From NCBI RefSeq assembly GCF_000738775.1, contig NZ_JPOC01000057.1:1-64000 (forward strand): DNA of 64,000 nt. The letters run 5' to 3'. Positions 1 to 8,819 of this stretch are shown in pieces; position 1 is the first letter of the stretch; each line of letters opens with the position of its first letter. The translations under genes and the position numbers were made by a program. The notes under the pieces were generated by a model, which searched no databases, was not told the DNA's origin, and saw only the letters and a list, made by a program, of their open reading frames with translations. Source of the DNA: Prescottella defluvii (GTDB lineage: Bacteria > Actinomycetota > Actinomycetes > Mycobacteriales > Mycobacteriaceae).

Positions 1-8
1 GGAAACGA

Positions 9-41
9 CAGAATCCCCGGCGGTGCCAGCCGGGGATTCTG
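9..41 (-). terminator. Perfect hairpin, terminator downstream of cbs
   Basis: A perfect 13-bp inverted repeat (arms CAGAATCCCCGGC and its complement) encloses a 7-nt loop. It lies 18 bp past the stop of the minus-strand cystathionine beta-synthase gene and fits an intrinsic terminator for it. No T-run is obvious, which is common in actinobacteria. It could also serve a plus-strand gene lying before the window. Confidence 0.75.
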
Positions 42-58
42 CGTGAACTGTCGGGGCG

Positions 59-1441
59 TTACGCGCCCGCGCTGAGGAAACCGAGCAGGTCGTGCCGGGT
101 GATGACGCCGACGGGCTTGCCGTCGTCGACCACCATGAGCGCGTCCGTGTCGCCGAGCGCCTTCGTGGCCGCCGACACCGGTTCCTGCGCACCGATCAAC
201 GGGAACGGCTTGCTCATGTGCTTCTCGACGGGGTCGGCGAGCGCGGCGCGGCCTTCGAAGACGGCGCTGAGCAGATCGCGCTCGGACACACTGCCCGCGA
301 CCTCACCGGCCATGACGGGCGGCTCGGCACCGACGACGGGCATCTGCGAGACGCCGTACTCGCGCAGGATCTCGATCGCGTCGCGCAGCGTCTCCCCCGG
401 ATGGGTGTGCACCAGGTCCGGCAGTTCCCCGGACTTGCCGCGCAGCACGTCGCCGACGGAGTGCTCGACCGCTTCACCCGTGAGCGGGGTGCGCAGGAAG
501 CCGTACGACGCCATCCACTCGTCGTTGAAGATCTTCGACAGGTAGCCGCGGCCACCGTCGGGGAGCAGCACGACGATGACGGCGTCGGGCTCACGCTCGG
601 CGACCTTCAGCGCCGCGACGACGGCCATGCCGCACGAACCGCCGACGAGCAGTCCTTCCTCGCGGGCGAGGCGCCGGGTCATCTCGAACGAGTCCGCGTC
701 GGAGACGGCGATGATCTCGTCGGGCACCGACGGGTCGTAGGCGGTGGGCCAGAAGTCCTCACCGACGCCCTCGACCAGGTACGGCCGTCCGGTGCCACCC
801 GAGTACACCGAGCCTTCGGGATCGGCACCGATGACCTTGACCTTGCCGCCGGAAACCTCCTTGAGGTAGCGGCCGGTGCCCGTGATGGTGCCGCCGGTGC
901 CGACGCCGGCGACGAAGTGCGTCACCTTGCCCTCGGTGTCACGCCAGATCTCCGGACCGGTGGTCTCGTAGTGGCTGTCGGGGCCGCCCGGGTTGGAGTA
1001 CTGGTTGGGCTTCCAAGCACCGGGGATCTCCTGCACCAGACGGTCGGAGACGTTGTAGTAGCTGTCCGGGTGCTCCGGCGCGACCGCGGTGGGGCACACC
1101 ACGACCTCGGCGCCGTACGCGCGCAGCACGTTGCGCTTGTCCTCGCTGACCTTGTCGGGGCAGACGAACACGCACTTGTAGCCGCGCTTCTGCGCGACCA
1201 GGGCCAGGCCGACGCCGGTGTTGCCGGACGTGGGTTCGACGATGGTGCCGCCCGGCTTCAGCTCGCCTGATGCCTCGGCGGCGTCGATCATCTTGACCGC
1301 GATGCGGTCCTTGGAGCTGCCGCCCGGATTGAGGTACTCGATCTTGGCGGCCACCAACCCGGAGTTCTCGCCGACGACGGAGGACAGCTTGACCAGAGGG
1401 GTATCGCCGATGAGATCGACGACATGATCCGCGATGCGCAT
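59..1441 (-). CDS. cbs: Cystathionine beta-synthase, PLP-dependent
   Basis: Condenses serine (or O-acetylserine) with homocysteine to cystathionine, the first step of reverse transsulfuration, in the cytosol. The 460-residue product starts MRIADHVVDLIGDTPLVKL, the usual N terminus of the family. The PLP lysine lies in PGGSSKDR near residue 44, and the phosphate-binding loop is TSGNTG near residue 74. Residues from about 330 to the end form a CBS-domain pair (Bateman module), which separates it from plain cysteine synthases. The ATG at 1441 is chosen because the family begins there; the open frame runs further upstream without similarity. Length matches the M. tuberculosis homolog (Rv1077). 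An 11-bp tandem repeat lies in the upstream region. Orientation and a terminator at 9-41 suggest a single-gene unit. Confidence 0.95.
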   Translation of the reverse strand: MRIADHVVDLIGDTPLVKLSSVVGENSGLVAAKIEYLNPGGSSKDRIAVKMIDAAEASGELKPGGTIVEPTSGNTGVGLALVAQKRGYKCVFVCPDKVSEDKRNVLRAYGAEVVVCPTAVAPEHPDSYYNVSDRLVQEIPGAWKPNQYSNPGGPDSHYETTGPEIWRDTEGKVTHFVAGVGTGGTITGTGRYLKEVSGGKVKVIGADPEGSVYSGGTGRPYLVEGVGEDFWPTAYDPSVPDEIIAVSDADSFEMTRRLAREEGLLVGGSCGMAVVAALKVAEREPDAVIVVLLPDGGRGYLSKIFNDEWMASYGFLRTPLTGEAVEHSVGDVLRGKSGELPDLVHTHPGETLRDAIEILREYGVSQMPVVGAEPPVMAGEVAGSVSERDLLSAVFEGRAALADPVEKHMSKPFPLIGAQEPVSAATKALGDTDALMVVDDGKPVGVITRHDLLGFLSAGA

Positions 1442-1490
1442 GGCCCCATGCTTCCAGATCCGATTCGGACATGTGCCGCTAAGGGTCCTT

Positions 1491-1543
1491 ACCTGCTCCC
1501 CACCTGCTCCCCACCTGCTCCTCACCTGCTCCCCACCTGCACC
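1491..1543. repeat. 11-bp tandem repeat, about 4.8 copies, between cbs and the thiolase gene
   Basis: The unit acctgctcccc occurs at 1491, 1502, 1513 (one change) and 1524, with a partial copy at 1535. It lies 50-100 bp upstream of the cbs start, within the 322-bp divergent gap 1442-1763. It could be a cluster of regulator sites for cbs or a slippage-prone satellite. On the cbs-sense strand the unit reads GGGGAGCAGGT, which is purine-rich. Nothing else recognisable lies in the gap except the thiolase ribosome site near 1752. Confidence 0.85.
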
Positions 1544-1763
1544 GAACCGCGGGCGCTCTCGCTGAGTGGGACGGGTGTTCGTCACTCGGCAGCCAAGAAC
1601 ACGTTCCTGAGCTGTGCGCATCCGGCCAGGTCGGGAGACCTGCAGCCCTCCGAAAGCACCCCCGGAGCGGGTTCCGGGCCGACGATGGCTGACTGCTGCG
1701 TGGTGATGTGGCGCAGGCAACGTAAGTTCATGGTCGAAGAGACCAACGTACGAAGGAGTTTCC

Positions 1764-2981
1764 ATGCCCGAGGCAGTCATTGTCTCCGTTGCCCGTTCGC
1801 CCATCGGCCGCGCCGTGAAGGGTTCGCTGGCAAGCATGCGTCCGGACGACCTCGCCGCGCAGATGGTTGCCGCCGCGCTGGCGAAGGTTCCCGAGCTCGA
1901 CCCCACCGAGATCGACGACCTGCTGCTCGGCTGTGGCCTGCCCGGCGGCAAGGCCGGCTTCAACATGGCCCGCATCGTCGGCATCAAGCTCGGCTACGAC
2001 ACGCTCCCCGGTGCCACCATCACCCGCTACTGCTCGTCGTCGCTGCAGACCACCCGGATGGCGCTGCACGCGATCAAGGCCGGCGAGGGCGACGTCTTCA
2101 TCTCCGCCGGTGTCGAGTCGGTGTCGAGCTTCGCCGCCGGTAACTCGGACTCGCTGCCCGACACGAAGAACCCGTTCTTCGCCGAGGCCATGGAGCGCAC
2201 CGCGACCGCCGCGCAGGGTGGCGTGCAGTGGAGCGACCCGCGCGAGAACGGCATCGTCCCGGACGCGTACATCTCGATGGGCCAGACCGCCGAGAACGTC
2301 GCACAGGTGACGGGCATCTCCCGCGAGGATCAGGACCGCTGGGGCGTCCGTTCGCAGAACCGTGCCGAGGAAGCCATCAAGGCCGGCTTCTTCGAGCGTG
2401 AGATCACCCCGGTCACCCTGGCCGACGGCACCGTCGTCACCAAGGACGACGGCCCGCGCGCCGGCGTCACGTACGACGCTGTCAGCCAGCTCAAGCCGGT
2501 CTTCCGCCCGGACGGCACCGTCAACGCCGGCAACTGCTGCCCGCTGAACGACGGTGCGGCCGCACTGGTCATCATGAGCGACACCAAGGCCAAGGCGCTG
2601 GGTCTGACCCCGCTGGCCCGCGTCGTCTCCACCGGTGTCTCCGGCCTGTCCCCCGAGATCATGGGCCTGGGCCCGATCGAGGCCACCAAGAAGGCCCTCG
2701 CGCTCGCCGGCAAGTCGGTCAGCGACATCGACCTGTTCGAGATCAACGAGGCTTTCGCGGTGCAGGTGCTCGGCTCGGCCCGCGCGCTGAACATCGACGA
2801 GGACAAGCTGAACGTCTCCGGTGGCGCCATCGCCGTCGGCCACCCGTTCGGCATGACCGGCGCCCGCATCACCGCGACGCTGATCAACAACCTGCAGACC
2901 CAGGACAAGCAGTTCGGTGTCGAGACCATGTGCGTCGGCGGCGGCCAGGGCATGGCGATGGTGCTCGAGCGCCTGAGCTAG
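1764..2981 (+). CDS. Acetyl-CoA C-acyltransferase (thiolase), FadA3-like
   Basis: Thiolase of 405 residues, cleaving 3-ketoacyl-CoA in beta-oxidation or condensing two acetyl-CoA. The nucleophilic cysteine lies in TRYCSSS near residue 90, the catalytic histidine in GHPFGMTGAR near 359, and the second cysteine in MCVGGGQG near 389, so all catalytic residues are present. ATG is preceded by GAAGGAG at a good distance. In M. tuberculosis the fadA3 thiolase (Rv1074c) also lies close to cbs, so fadA3 is the likely ortholog. It is transcribed divergently from cbs and ends at a strong hairpin shared with the convergent DUF559 gene. Confidence 0.93.
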   Translation: MPEAVIVSVARSPIGRAVKGSLASMRPDDLAAQMVAAALAKVPELDPTEIDDLLLGCGLPGGKAGFNMARIVGIKLGYDTLPGATITRYCSSSLQTTRMALHAIKAGEGDVFISAGVESVSSFAAGNSDSLPDTKNPFFAEAMERTATAAQGGVQWSDPRENGIVPDAYISMGQTAENVAQVTGISREDQDRWGVRSQNRAEEAIKAGFFEREITPVTLADGTVVTKDDGPRAGVTYDAVSQLKPVFRPDGTVNAGNCCPLNDGAAALVIMSDTKAKALGLTPLARVVSTGVSGLSPEIMGLGPIEATKKALALAGKSVSDIDLFEINEAFAVQVLGSARALNIDEDKLNVSGGAIAVGHPFGMTGARITATLINNLQTQDKQFGVETMCVGGGQGMAMVLERLS

Positions 2982-2997
2982 TCCTCAGCTGAATCCG

Positions 2998-3054
2998 CGA
3001 ACGGGCGGTTTTCTGAGCATCGGCCGAGAGGCCGGCCAGAAAACCGCCCGTTCG
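2998..3054. terminator. Bidirectional hairpin between thiolase and DUF559 genes (first twin)
   Basis: 18-nt arms CGAACGGGCGGTTTTCTG and its complement (2998-3015 and 3037-3054) enclose a 21-nt loop that can itself form a small GGCC hairpin. It lies between two convergent stop codons. Almost the same hairpin recurs at 3990-4046. Confidence 0.85.
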
Positions 3055-3057
3055 TCG

Positions 3058-3918
3058 TCAGACCAGAGCTCCGGCGGTGCGGAGCTTCTCCCGAACCCGG
3101 TCGACGAGATCACCGGGCCGGTCGTACAGCAGTTCGGCCCCCACCCGCACCACCGTCCACCCCAGTTCCTCGATCTGGGCGAGCCGTTCGATGTCCCGCG
3201 CACGCTGCGCCCTGTTCCAGTGGTCGGCGCCGTCGTACTCGACCAGGACGCGCCACTCTTGCCAGCCCATGTCGGAGCGCGCGAACACCCGCCCGGACGT
3301 GTCCCGAACCCGGATCTGCGTCGACGGCCGTGGCAGGCCCGCATCCACCAGGACCAGCCGAGTATGCGTTTCCGGCGGGGACTCGGCCCCACCGTCCACC
3401 TCGTCCAGGATCGCGCGCAGACGAGCGACACCACGCATGCCGGGATAGCGGCCGGCCAGTAGCAACACGTCCGCCGGTTTCAGGCCGGTGGCATTGCAGA
3501 GAGCGTCGATGGCCACGATCGCCGGGATCCGTGTCAGACGCCGTCCGAGGTCGAAGGCCGCCCGGGCCGGGGTGGCCACCCGAATCCCGCGAACGACACC
3601 GCACTCGTCGGGCTCGATCCGGCAGTTGTGGACGATCATCCCCGGCGGGGCCCGCCAGTGCCCGGAACGAATCACCTCTGCGGGCTCACCCGCGTCGATC
3701 CACTTCGTGCGGTACAGCGCCGCTGCCGAGTACCCGGTCAGGGTCGCTGCCGGCCCGGCGAACAGCGCGGCCGCCTGCGCGCGCACCGCAGCCGTGAGTT
3801 CGATCCCCTTTCGCAGGTAGACGCCGCGATAGAGACGAACAAAGTCGTGGTAGAGCTGGTGGTCGGTGAGCGTGCCGGCCATGGTCGACCGCAGGAACGG
3901 TTCGTCGTACTCCCCCAT
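3058..3918 (-). CDS. DUF559 domain protein (endonuclease-like fold)
   Basis: A 286-residue protein of a family found in many copies in rhodococci and mycobacteria. The N-terminal half (PFLRSTMAGTLTDHQLYHDF, then RGVYL) resembles AbiEi-like winged-helix regions. The C-terminal 110 residues carry the DUF559 signature: WQEWRVLVEYDGADHW, RARDIERLAQIEELGW and VRVGAEL, a very-short-patch-repair or PD-(D/E)XK-like nuclease fold. The E..YDG..H arrangement needed for such a fold is present, but activity is unproven. No toxin partner lies beside it. The start has only a weak ribosome site; an internal ATG near 3882 is possible but would remove family-conserved residues. It sits alone between two twin hairpins, like a self-contained cassette. 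Confidence 0.85.
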   Translation of the reverse strand: MGEYDEPFLRSTMAGTLTDHQLYHDFVRLYRGVYLRKGIELTAAVRAQAAALFAGPAATLTGYSAAALYRTKWIDAGEPAEVIRSGHWRAPPGMIVHNCRIEPDECGVVRGIRVATPARAAFDLGRRLTRIPAIVAIDALCNATGLKPADVLLLAGRYPGMRGVARLRAILDEVDGGAESPPETHTRLVLVDAGLPRPSTQIRVRDTSGRVFARSDMGWQEWRVLVEYDGADHWNRAQRARDIERLAQIEELGWTVVRVGAELLYDRPGDLVDRVREKLRTAGALV

Positions 3919-3989
3919 CCGGGCAGCATGACGGACCCAGACGCACCGTCGTTGCCACGACCGGCGGGTTATCCACAGGCCACCGACGA

Positions 3990-4046
3990 CGAACGGGCGG
4001 TTCTCTGACCGTCGGCCGAGTGGCCCGTCAGAAAACCGCCCGTTCG
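3990..4046. terminator. Hairpin downstream of the BI-1 gene (second twin)
   Basis: 19-nt arms (3990-4008 and 4028-4046) with the same sequence as the hairpin at 2998-3054 apart from one wobble position; the loop again contains GTCGGCCGAG. It lies 15 bp past the stop of the minus-strand Bax-inhibitor gene and acts as its likely terminator, insulating the DUF559 promoter side. Confidence 0.85.
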
Positions 4047-4061
4047 TGAGGCGTGGTGAGA

Positions 4062-4907
4062 CTAGTCGTTGTTGAAGTAGCTCAGCAGACGCAGGATCTC
4101 GACGTACAGCCAGACCAGGGTGACGGTGAGGCCGAGGGCGACGCCCCAGGCGGCCTTCTCCGGCGCCTGGGCGCGGATCAGCTGGTCGGCGGCGTCGAAG
4201 TCCAGCAGGAAGCTGAACGCGGCGAGCGCGATGCAGACGAGGCTGAAGATGATCGCGACGGCGCCGCCGTCACGCAGGCCGAAGCCGCCGTCGGTGAAGA
4301 AGCTGGCGATCAGGTTGCCGATCATGAGCACCATGACGCCGATGAGGCCACCGATGATCATGCGGGTCAGACGCGGGGTGACGCGGATGGCGCCGGTCTT
4401 GTAGACGACGAGCATGCCGAAGAACACACCGAACGTGCCGAGCACGGCCTGGCCGATCAGGGCCGAACCGCCGACCCCGCCGAAGGTGACGTCGGTGAAC
4501 ATGAACGACAGCGCACCGAGGAACACGCCCTCGCAGGCCGCGTAGGCGAGCACGATCGCCGGGTTGTCCATCTTGCGGCCGAACGACGCCACCATGACCA
4601 GGACGAAGCCGATGAGGCCGCCGCCGATGACGAACGGAGCCGCCAGGCCGGGGTTACCGTCGACGAGGAAGTACGAGATGATCGCGGCCACCGACAGCAC
4701 GCCGAGCGTGATCGCGGTCTTGGTGACCACGTCGTCGATCGTCATGGCCCGCTGGGTGGTCTGGTACTGGTCGGGCGCCGGGTACTGCTGCTGCCCGTAT
4801 TCCTGCGTGACCTGCGCGGCACCGGCCTGCGCGGATCCGAAGGTGGCGTATCCGCTGCCCTCTTGCTTGGGCAGGTTCTTGAACACCGGGTTGCTGGTGG
4901 TGCGCAC
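4062..4907 (-). CDS. Bax inhibitor-1/YccA family membrane protein
   Basis: A multi-spanning inner-membrane protein of 281 residues. A short cytoplasmic N terminus (MRTTSNPVFKNLPKQEGSG, typical of the actinobacterial subfamily) and a Q/Y-rich linker are followed by seven hydrophobic segments from about residue 70 to the end, closing with YLYVEILRLL as in BI-1 proteins. Family members are proposed pH-sensitive ion channels; the bacterial role is unclear. GTG at 4907 is preferred over ATG at 4916 because AGAAGGG abuts that ATG but lies 9 nt before the GTG. Transcribed alone, ending at a hairpin. Confidence 0.9.
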   Translation of the reverse strand: MRTTSNPVFKNLPKQEGSGYATFGSAQAGAAQVTQEYGQQQYPAPDQYQTTQRAMTIDDVVTKTAITLGVLSVAAIISYFLVDGNPGLAAPFVIGGGLIGFVLVMVASFGRKMDNPAIVLAYAACEGVFLGALSFMFTDVTFGGVGGSALIGQAVLGTFGVFFGMLVVYKTGAIRVTPRLTRMIIGGLIGVMVLMIGNLIASFFTDGGFGLRDGGAVAIIFSLVCIALAAFSFLLDFDAADQLIRAQAPEKAAWGVALGLTVTLVWLYVEILRLLSYFNND

Positions 4908-5152
4908 CGTGCACATCCCTTCTCGTGGTCGTCTGTCGTGCCCGTCGGGGCTCGTCTCCGGTCGGTTCGGACCGGCGTCGTTGTCCGTTGAACGTCCGGC
5001 ACCGAGAGGAAAGTTCCCACGCGACGAGCCGAGTTGGACAATTCGGACTGTACCGGGGACGCGTCGGCCACCGCTATACGAGCACCTGATCAACGGTAGC
5101 GTCGATCGGCCACAATCCAGCGGAAATCCGCGATCCGGCCGACAATGGTCAC

Positions 5153-5509
5153 ATGGGAATCGATGACGGATTCGACGAGACACTCGATGTCAGTGAGAGC
5201 CTCGATTCTGACGAGGTTCGCAACGCCGATGGTGACGACGTGGTCGACCCGCCCGACGAGTGGAGCGAGGCGGACCGCTTCGGCACGACGCTGAGGGAGG
5301 CCGAACAGGGCGAGAGCCTGGACCAGCGCCTCGCCGAGGAGGAACCCGACACCCTGCCGAGCGGCGACGACCGTGAGGACGACGGGTACGTCGAGGACAC
5401 CGGCGAACTGCAGGACGCCGAGATCGTCGACGGCGTCATCGTCGAGGACATCGGCCGCCACCGCGGCCAGGTCGACGGCGACGCGGCCGGCGGCGGACCC
5501 GTCCAGTAG
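5153..5509 (+). CDS. Acidic DUF5709-like protein
   Basis: A 118-residue, strongly acidic soluble protein. The stretch WSEADRFGTT followed by ESLDQRLAEEEPD resembles the DUF5709 signature known from actinobacteria; the tail holds DAEIVDGVIVEDIG. No membrane segment, cysteine or catalytic motif is visible. Function is unknown. It is transcribed away from the BI-1 gene and converges on the methyltransferase gene, whose stop lies 20 bp away. The ribosome site before ATG is weak, so the start is only moderately sure. Confidence 0.8.
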   Translation: MGIDDGFDETLDVSESLDSDEVRNADGDDVVDPPDEWSEADRFGTTLREAEQGESLDQRLAEEEPDTLPSGDDREDDGYVEDTGELQDAEIVDGVIVEDIGRHRGQVDGDAAGGGPVQ

Positions 5510-5529
5510 TCGTCTCTACCCCGCGTCCA

Positions 5530-6663
5530 CTACGCGCGGACGGACCGCGTGACGCTGAACTTCGGGTTGCGCCCGACCACCTCGGTACGCCCCACCGCGC
5601 GGGCCAGCACACTCTTGTACTCGAGATGCGAGTTGAACACCGTCCACATCTCGCCGCCGGGGCGCAGGACGCGTCCGGCCTCGGCGAACATCCTGTCGGC
5701 GATGCCGGTGTGAACCGCGGCGCCCACATGGAACGGCGGGTTGCAGACGATCAGGTCGACGCTCGCATCCGGGAGCGAGGCCATGGCGTCGTCGCGCAGT
5801 CCCCGCACCCGGTCGCCGACGCCTGCCGCACGGGCCGTGGCCTCCGCCGAGGCGACCGCTGCCGCCGACTGGTCGGTCGCGACGACCTCGAGTCCGGGGC
5901 GCCACGACGCGAGTGCGACGGCCAGGATGCCGGTGCCGCAGCCGAGGTCGACCGCGGTTCGGGCGTCGGGCATCGCGCGCGGCAGGAACTCGAGCAGGTA
6001 CCGGGTGCCGATGTCGAGTTTGGTGCCGGCGAAGACGGCGCCGTGCGCGAAGACGTCGATGTCCAGGACGTCGAGGTGATCCGAGATCGGGAACCGCGCG
6101 GCCGTCGCGATCTCCCGTGGCGTGTCGGCGATCAGGACGCGAGACTTCTGCCGGCCACGGCTGGCACGCACGTTGACGAACGACCGGGCCAGCACCTCGT
6201 TCATCGTCGGGGTGATGTGCTTGTCACGTCCGCCGGCGAAGACGACGACGCCGGGGTCGGCGTAGCGGGCGATCGCGTCGGCGATCTCGTCGAGTTCGTC
6301 GAGGCTGCGCGGCAACTGCAGCAGGACGACGCGGGCGCCGGTCAACAGTTCCTCCCCGAGCCCGCAGGACCGGTAGCTGTCGGTCAACTCGAACGTCGAC
6401 GCATTGTTCGCGAGCGCGCGTTCCCCGGTGAGCGGATCCTGGTACACCCGGATCCCGGTCACGCCGAATCGGACGGCGGTGCCGAGGGTGAGTGCACCGT
6501 AGTGATCGCCGATCACGGCGATCGCGTCACCCGCGACCGAGCCCAGGGCGTCGGCCGCCTCGTCGAGAATCAACCGGTCGGCGGCGTCGACGGCAAACAG
6601 GTTGGGTGCCTCGACGTCGGGGAATCGACGCATGAGGGTGAACAGATTTTCGGCGGAGAGCAT
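5530..6663 (-). CDS. RlmG/RsmC-type rRNA guanine-N2 methyltransferase
   Basis: A 377-residue protein with two methyltransferase-like halves, as in RlmG and RsmC, which use SAM to make N2-methylguanosine in 23S or 16S rRNA. The N-terminal half (GDAIAVIGDHYGALTLG) is a degenerate copy. The C-terminal half carries motif I DLGCGTGIL near residue 239 and the catalytic NPPF (VCNPPFHVG) near 307. The end FSVTRSVRA is typical. ATG at 6663 gives the family N terminus; the open frame upstream encodes nothing similar. Which rRNA position it modifies cannot be told from sequence. Confidence 0.85.
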   Translation of the reverse strand: MLSAENLFTLMRRFPDVEAPNLFAVDAADRLILDEAADALGSVAGDAIAVIGDHYGALTLGTAVRFGVTGIRVYQDPLTGERALANNASTFELTDSYRSCGLGEELLTGARVVLLQLPRSLDELDEIADAIARYADPGVVVFAGGRDKHITPTMNEVLARSFVNVRASRGRQKSRVLIADTPREIATAARFPISDHLDVLDIDVFAHGAVFAGTKLDIGTRYLLEFLPRAMPDARTAVDLGCGTGILAVALASWRPGLEVVATDQSAAAVASAEATARAAGVGDRVRGLRDDAMASLPDASVDLIVCNPPFHVGAAVHTGIADRMFAEAGRVLRPGGEMWTVFNSHLEYKSVLARAVGRTEVVGRNPKFSVTRSVRA

Positions 6664-6805
6664 GCCGACAAGTGTGCTCGACACCCGCGGCGACGGAGGG
6701 ATCGGGTGACCGATGCCGAATCCGGCGAAACCCCGTTTCGGGTGTTCGGCGGCCACTAGGCTCCGCCCGAAGCTACACAGCCGGACGAACCAGGGGTGGG
6801 ATTCG

Positions 6806-7762
6806 ATGACGTTGGTGAGAAGAAGCGTGGCGGGAATCGCGGCGACGGCGATCGCGGCGGGCCTCGTCGTCGGCGGCGCCGGGGGGGCGTTCGCGGACCC
6901 CACCGGCTACCCGCCGGCGCCGCGCGCCATGGGTTCGATGCAGTCGCGGCCGTACCTGCCCACGCTGGAGGGCGGCGCGTACGCGGTCGACGGCAGCGAC
7001 CTGTACGTCGCCGACGCCGAATTCCACCGGGTTATCAAAATCGTTGCAGGCGAGGACGAGCCGATCCCGCTGCCGTTCACGGGACTGCACTCACCGGCCG
7101 GTGTCGCGGTGGAGAACGGCAACGTGTACGTCGCCGACACTCGCAACAACCGCGTACTCGCACTGCTCGACGGCCGGCCCACCCAGGTGGTGCTCCCGTT
7201 CGACGGGCTCTCGGCGCCGTCGGCGATCGCGGTCGAGGACGGAACCGTCTACGTCGCCGACACCTGGAACGGTCGGATCCTCGCTCTGCGCGAGGGCGAT
7301 TCGGCCCCGACGGTCCTTCCGTTCGGACAGCTCGACCGCCCCGTCCACCTCGCGGCGGAAGACGGCAGCGTCTACGTCGCCGAGCTCTCGGGGAATCGCG
7401 TCGTCGAGTTGCCTTCGGGCACGACAACTCCCGTCACACTGCCCTTCCTGGCGGACCACCAGATCGCCGGCCTGATCGTCGACAACGGCGACGTCTATTT
7501 CCTCGATTTCGACTCGTACTGGATGTCCGTCCCGTTCGGATCCCTCGGCCAGCCACCCGCCGAGGACACGATACGAAAGGTCTCGGCGGGTGAGAGCACA
7601 CCGGTCGCGCTCCGGTTCGCCGGCTTCCGCGACCCGGCCGTCCTCAGCATCGAGAACGGCTCCGCGTACCTCGTCGACGGCGTGGGCGAGCGGGTGCCGA
7701 CGCCGCTGACGACGTCACCGACCGGCGGCTCCGGCAGCCTCCGACTCCCCTTCGGCAGCTGA
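6806..7762 (+). CDS. Secreted NHL-type beta-propeller protein
   Basis: A 318-residue exported protein. Residues 1 to about 30 (MTLVRRSVAGIAATAIAAG, ending AFA) form a Sec signal peptide. The rest repeats a blade of about 42 residues with the motif G.VYVAD..NNRVL.L.....PTVLPF, as in the NHL sensor domain of PknD and in SMP-30-like proteins. The blades suggest a propeller for ligand or cell-wall binding; no enzymatic residues are evident. It ends SLRLPFGS. A YVTN propeller gene follows 10 bp downstream, so the two are likely cotranscribed. Confidence 0.85.
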   Translation: MTLVRRSVAGIAATAIAAGLVVGGAGGAFADPTGYPPAPRAMGSMQSRPYLPTLEGGAYAVDGSDLYVADAEFHRVIKIVAGEDEPIPLPFTGLHSPAGVAVENGNVYVADTRNNRVLALLDGRPTQVVLPFDGLSAPSAIAVEDGTVYVADTWNGRILALREGDSAPTVLPFGQLDRPVHLAAEDGSVYVAELSGNRVVELPSGTTTPVTLPFLADHQIAGLIVDNGDVYFLDFDSYWMSVPFGSLGQPPAEDTIRKVSAGESTPVALRFAGFRDPAVLSIENGSAYLVDGVGERVPTPLTTSPTGGSGSLRLPFGS

Positions 7763-7772
7763 AGGATCACCC

Positions 7773-8819
7773 ATGACACCGATCGCACGACGCGCAGCCC
7801 GCGGGCGTCTCGCGTCCCTCGCCGCCGCGCTGCTCCTTCCTGTCGCCTCGATGCTCGCGCTGCCCGGATCGGCGCACGCCGAGGCCGTCGTCACGACGAT
7901 TCCCGCCGGCCCGTATCCACACGGCATCGCGATCACCCCGGACGGAACGCGCGCGTACGTGACCAACGACGTCGTCGGAACGGTCACGGCAATCGACACC
8001 GCATCGCGCACGATCGCCGCCACGGTCGATGTCGCCGGACCGGCCCGCGACATCGCGATCGCACCCGACGGCCGCCGCGTGTACGTCACGTCCGTGGCCT
8101 CCTCGGTGACGGTGATCGACGCGGCCACCGACACCGTCACCGCATCGATCCCGGTCGAATCCGGGGCCACAGCCGTCGCCGTGTCCCCGGACAGCGCCCG
8201 TCTCTACGTGACCAGCACGGTCACCAACACCCTGTCGGTGGTGGACGTCGCGACGGGGACGGTGACCGCGACGATTCCCGTCGACCGTGGCCCCCAGGAC
8301 GTGGCGATCAACCCGGACGGTGCCACGGCGTACGTCGTCCACGACGCGAGCGGCACGCTGCTGGCGATCGACACGGCGACGAACGCCACGCGCTACTCGG
8401 TGTTTCTCTCCGCTCGTCCGCAGGCCGTCGCCCTGACACCCGACGGCACCCGCGCCTACACCGCGAACAATCCCGGCAACACCGTCTCGGCGATCGACCT
8501 CACGGCCGGCAAGCTGACGTCGACGATCGACGGCGGGTACGGCCGGTCCGCGATCGCGGTGACCCCCGACGGCGCGCACGTGTACGTCACGGACTTCGTC
8601 TTCGACAACATCTCGGTGATCGATACCCGAACCGACAGACTGCTCGGCGACATTCCGGTCGGCGGCTGGCCGAACGGCATCGCGGTCGCCCCGGACGGCG
8701 CGTACGTCTACGTCACCAACCGCGACGCGAACACGGTGTCGGTGCTGACCACGTCCGTCCTGCCGACACCCACGCCCCCGGGATCGCTCGCCTCACTCGG
8801 CTCACTGTTCGGAAGCTGA
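7773..8819 (+). CDS. Secreted YVTN-family beta-propeller protein
   Basis: A 348-residue exported protein with a signal peptide (RLASLAAALLLPVASMLAL, cleaved near AHA-EA). Seven or so repeats follow with the pattern IP.G..P..IAI.PDG.RAYVTN....TV..ID, diagnostic of YVTN propellers. Such proteins are surface or secreted; roles range from adhesion to redox-protein chaperoning. GAAGGA precedes the ATG, 10 bp after the NHL propeller gene. Its tail SLASLGSLFGS resembles that of its neighbour. The last 18 bp overlap the end of the convergent hydrolase gene. Confidence 0.88.
   Translation: MTPIARRAARGRLASLAAALLLPVASMLALPGSAHAEAVVTTIPAGPYPHGIAITPDGTRAYVTNDVVGTVTAIDTASRTIAATVDVAGPARDIAIAPDGRRVYVTSVASSVTVIDAATDTVTASIPVESGATAVAVSPDSARLYVTSTVTNTLSVVDVATGTVTATIPVDRGPQDVAINPDGATAYVVHDASGTLLAIDTATNATRYSVFLSARPQAVALTPDGTRAYTANNPGNTVSAIDLTAGKLTSTIDGGYGRSAIAVTPDGAHVYVTDFVFDNISVIDTRTDRLLGDIPVGGWPNGIAVAPDGAYVYVTNRDANTVSVLTTSVLPTPTPPGSLASLGSLFGS

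Noticed and set aside
3058-3918. AbiE-type toxin-antitoxin pair
   Set aside because: Only the AbiEi/DUF559-like protein is present; no nucleotidyltransferase partner lies beside it.
3969-3977. Perfect DnaA-box sequence TTATCCACA
   Set aside because: A single isolated 9-mer with no AT-rich unwinding region and no dnaA/dnaN nearby; expected by chance in such a length.
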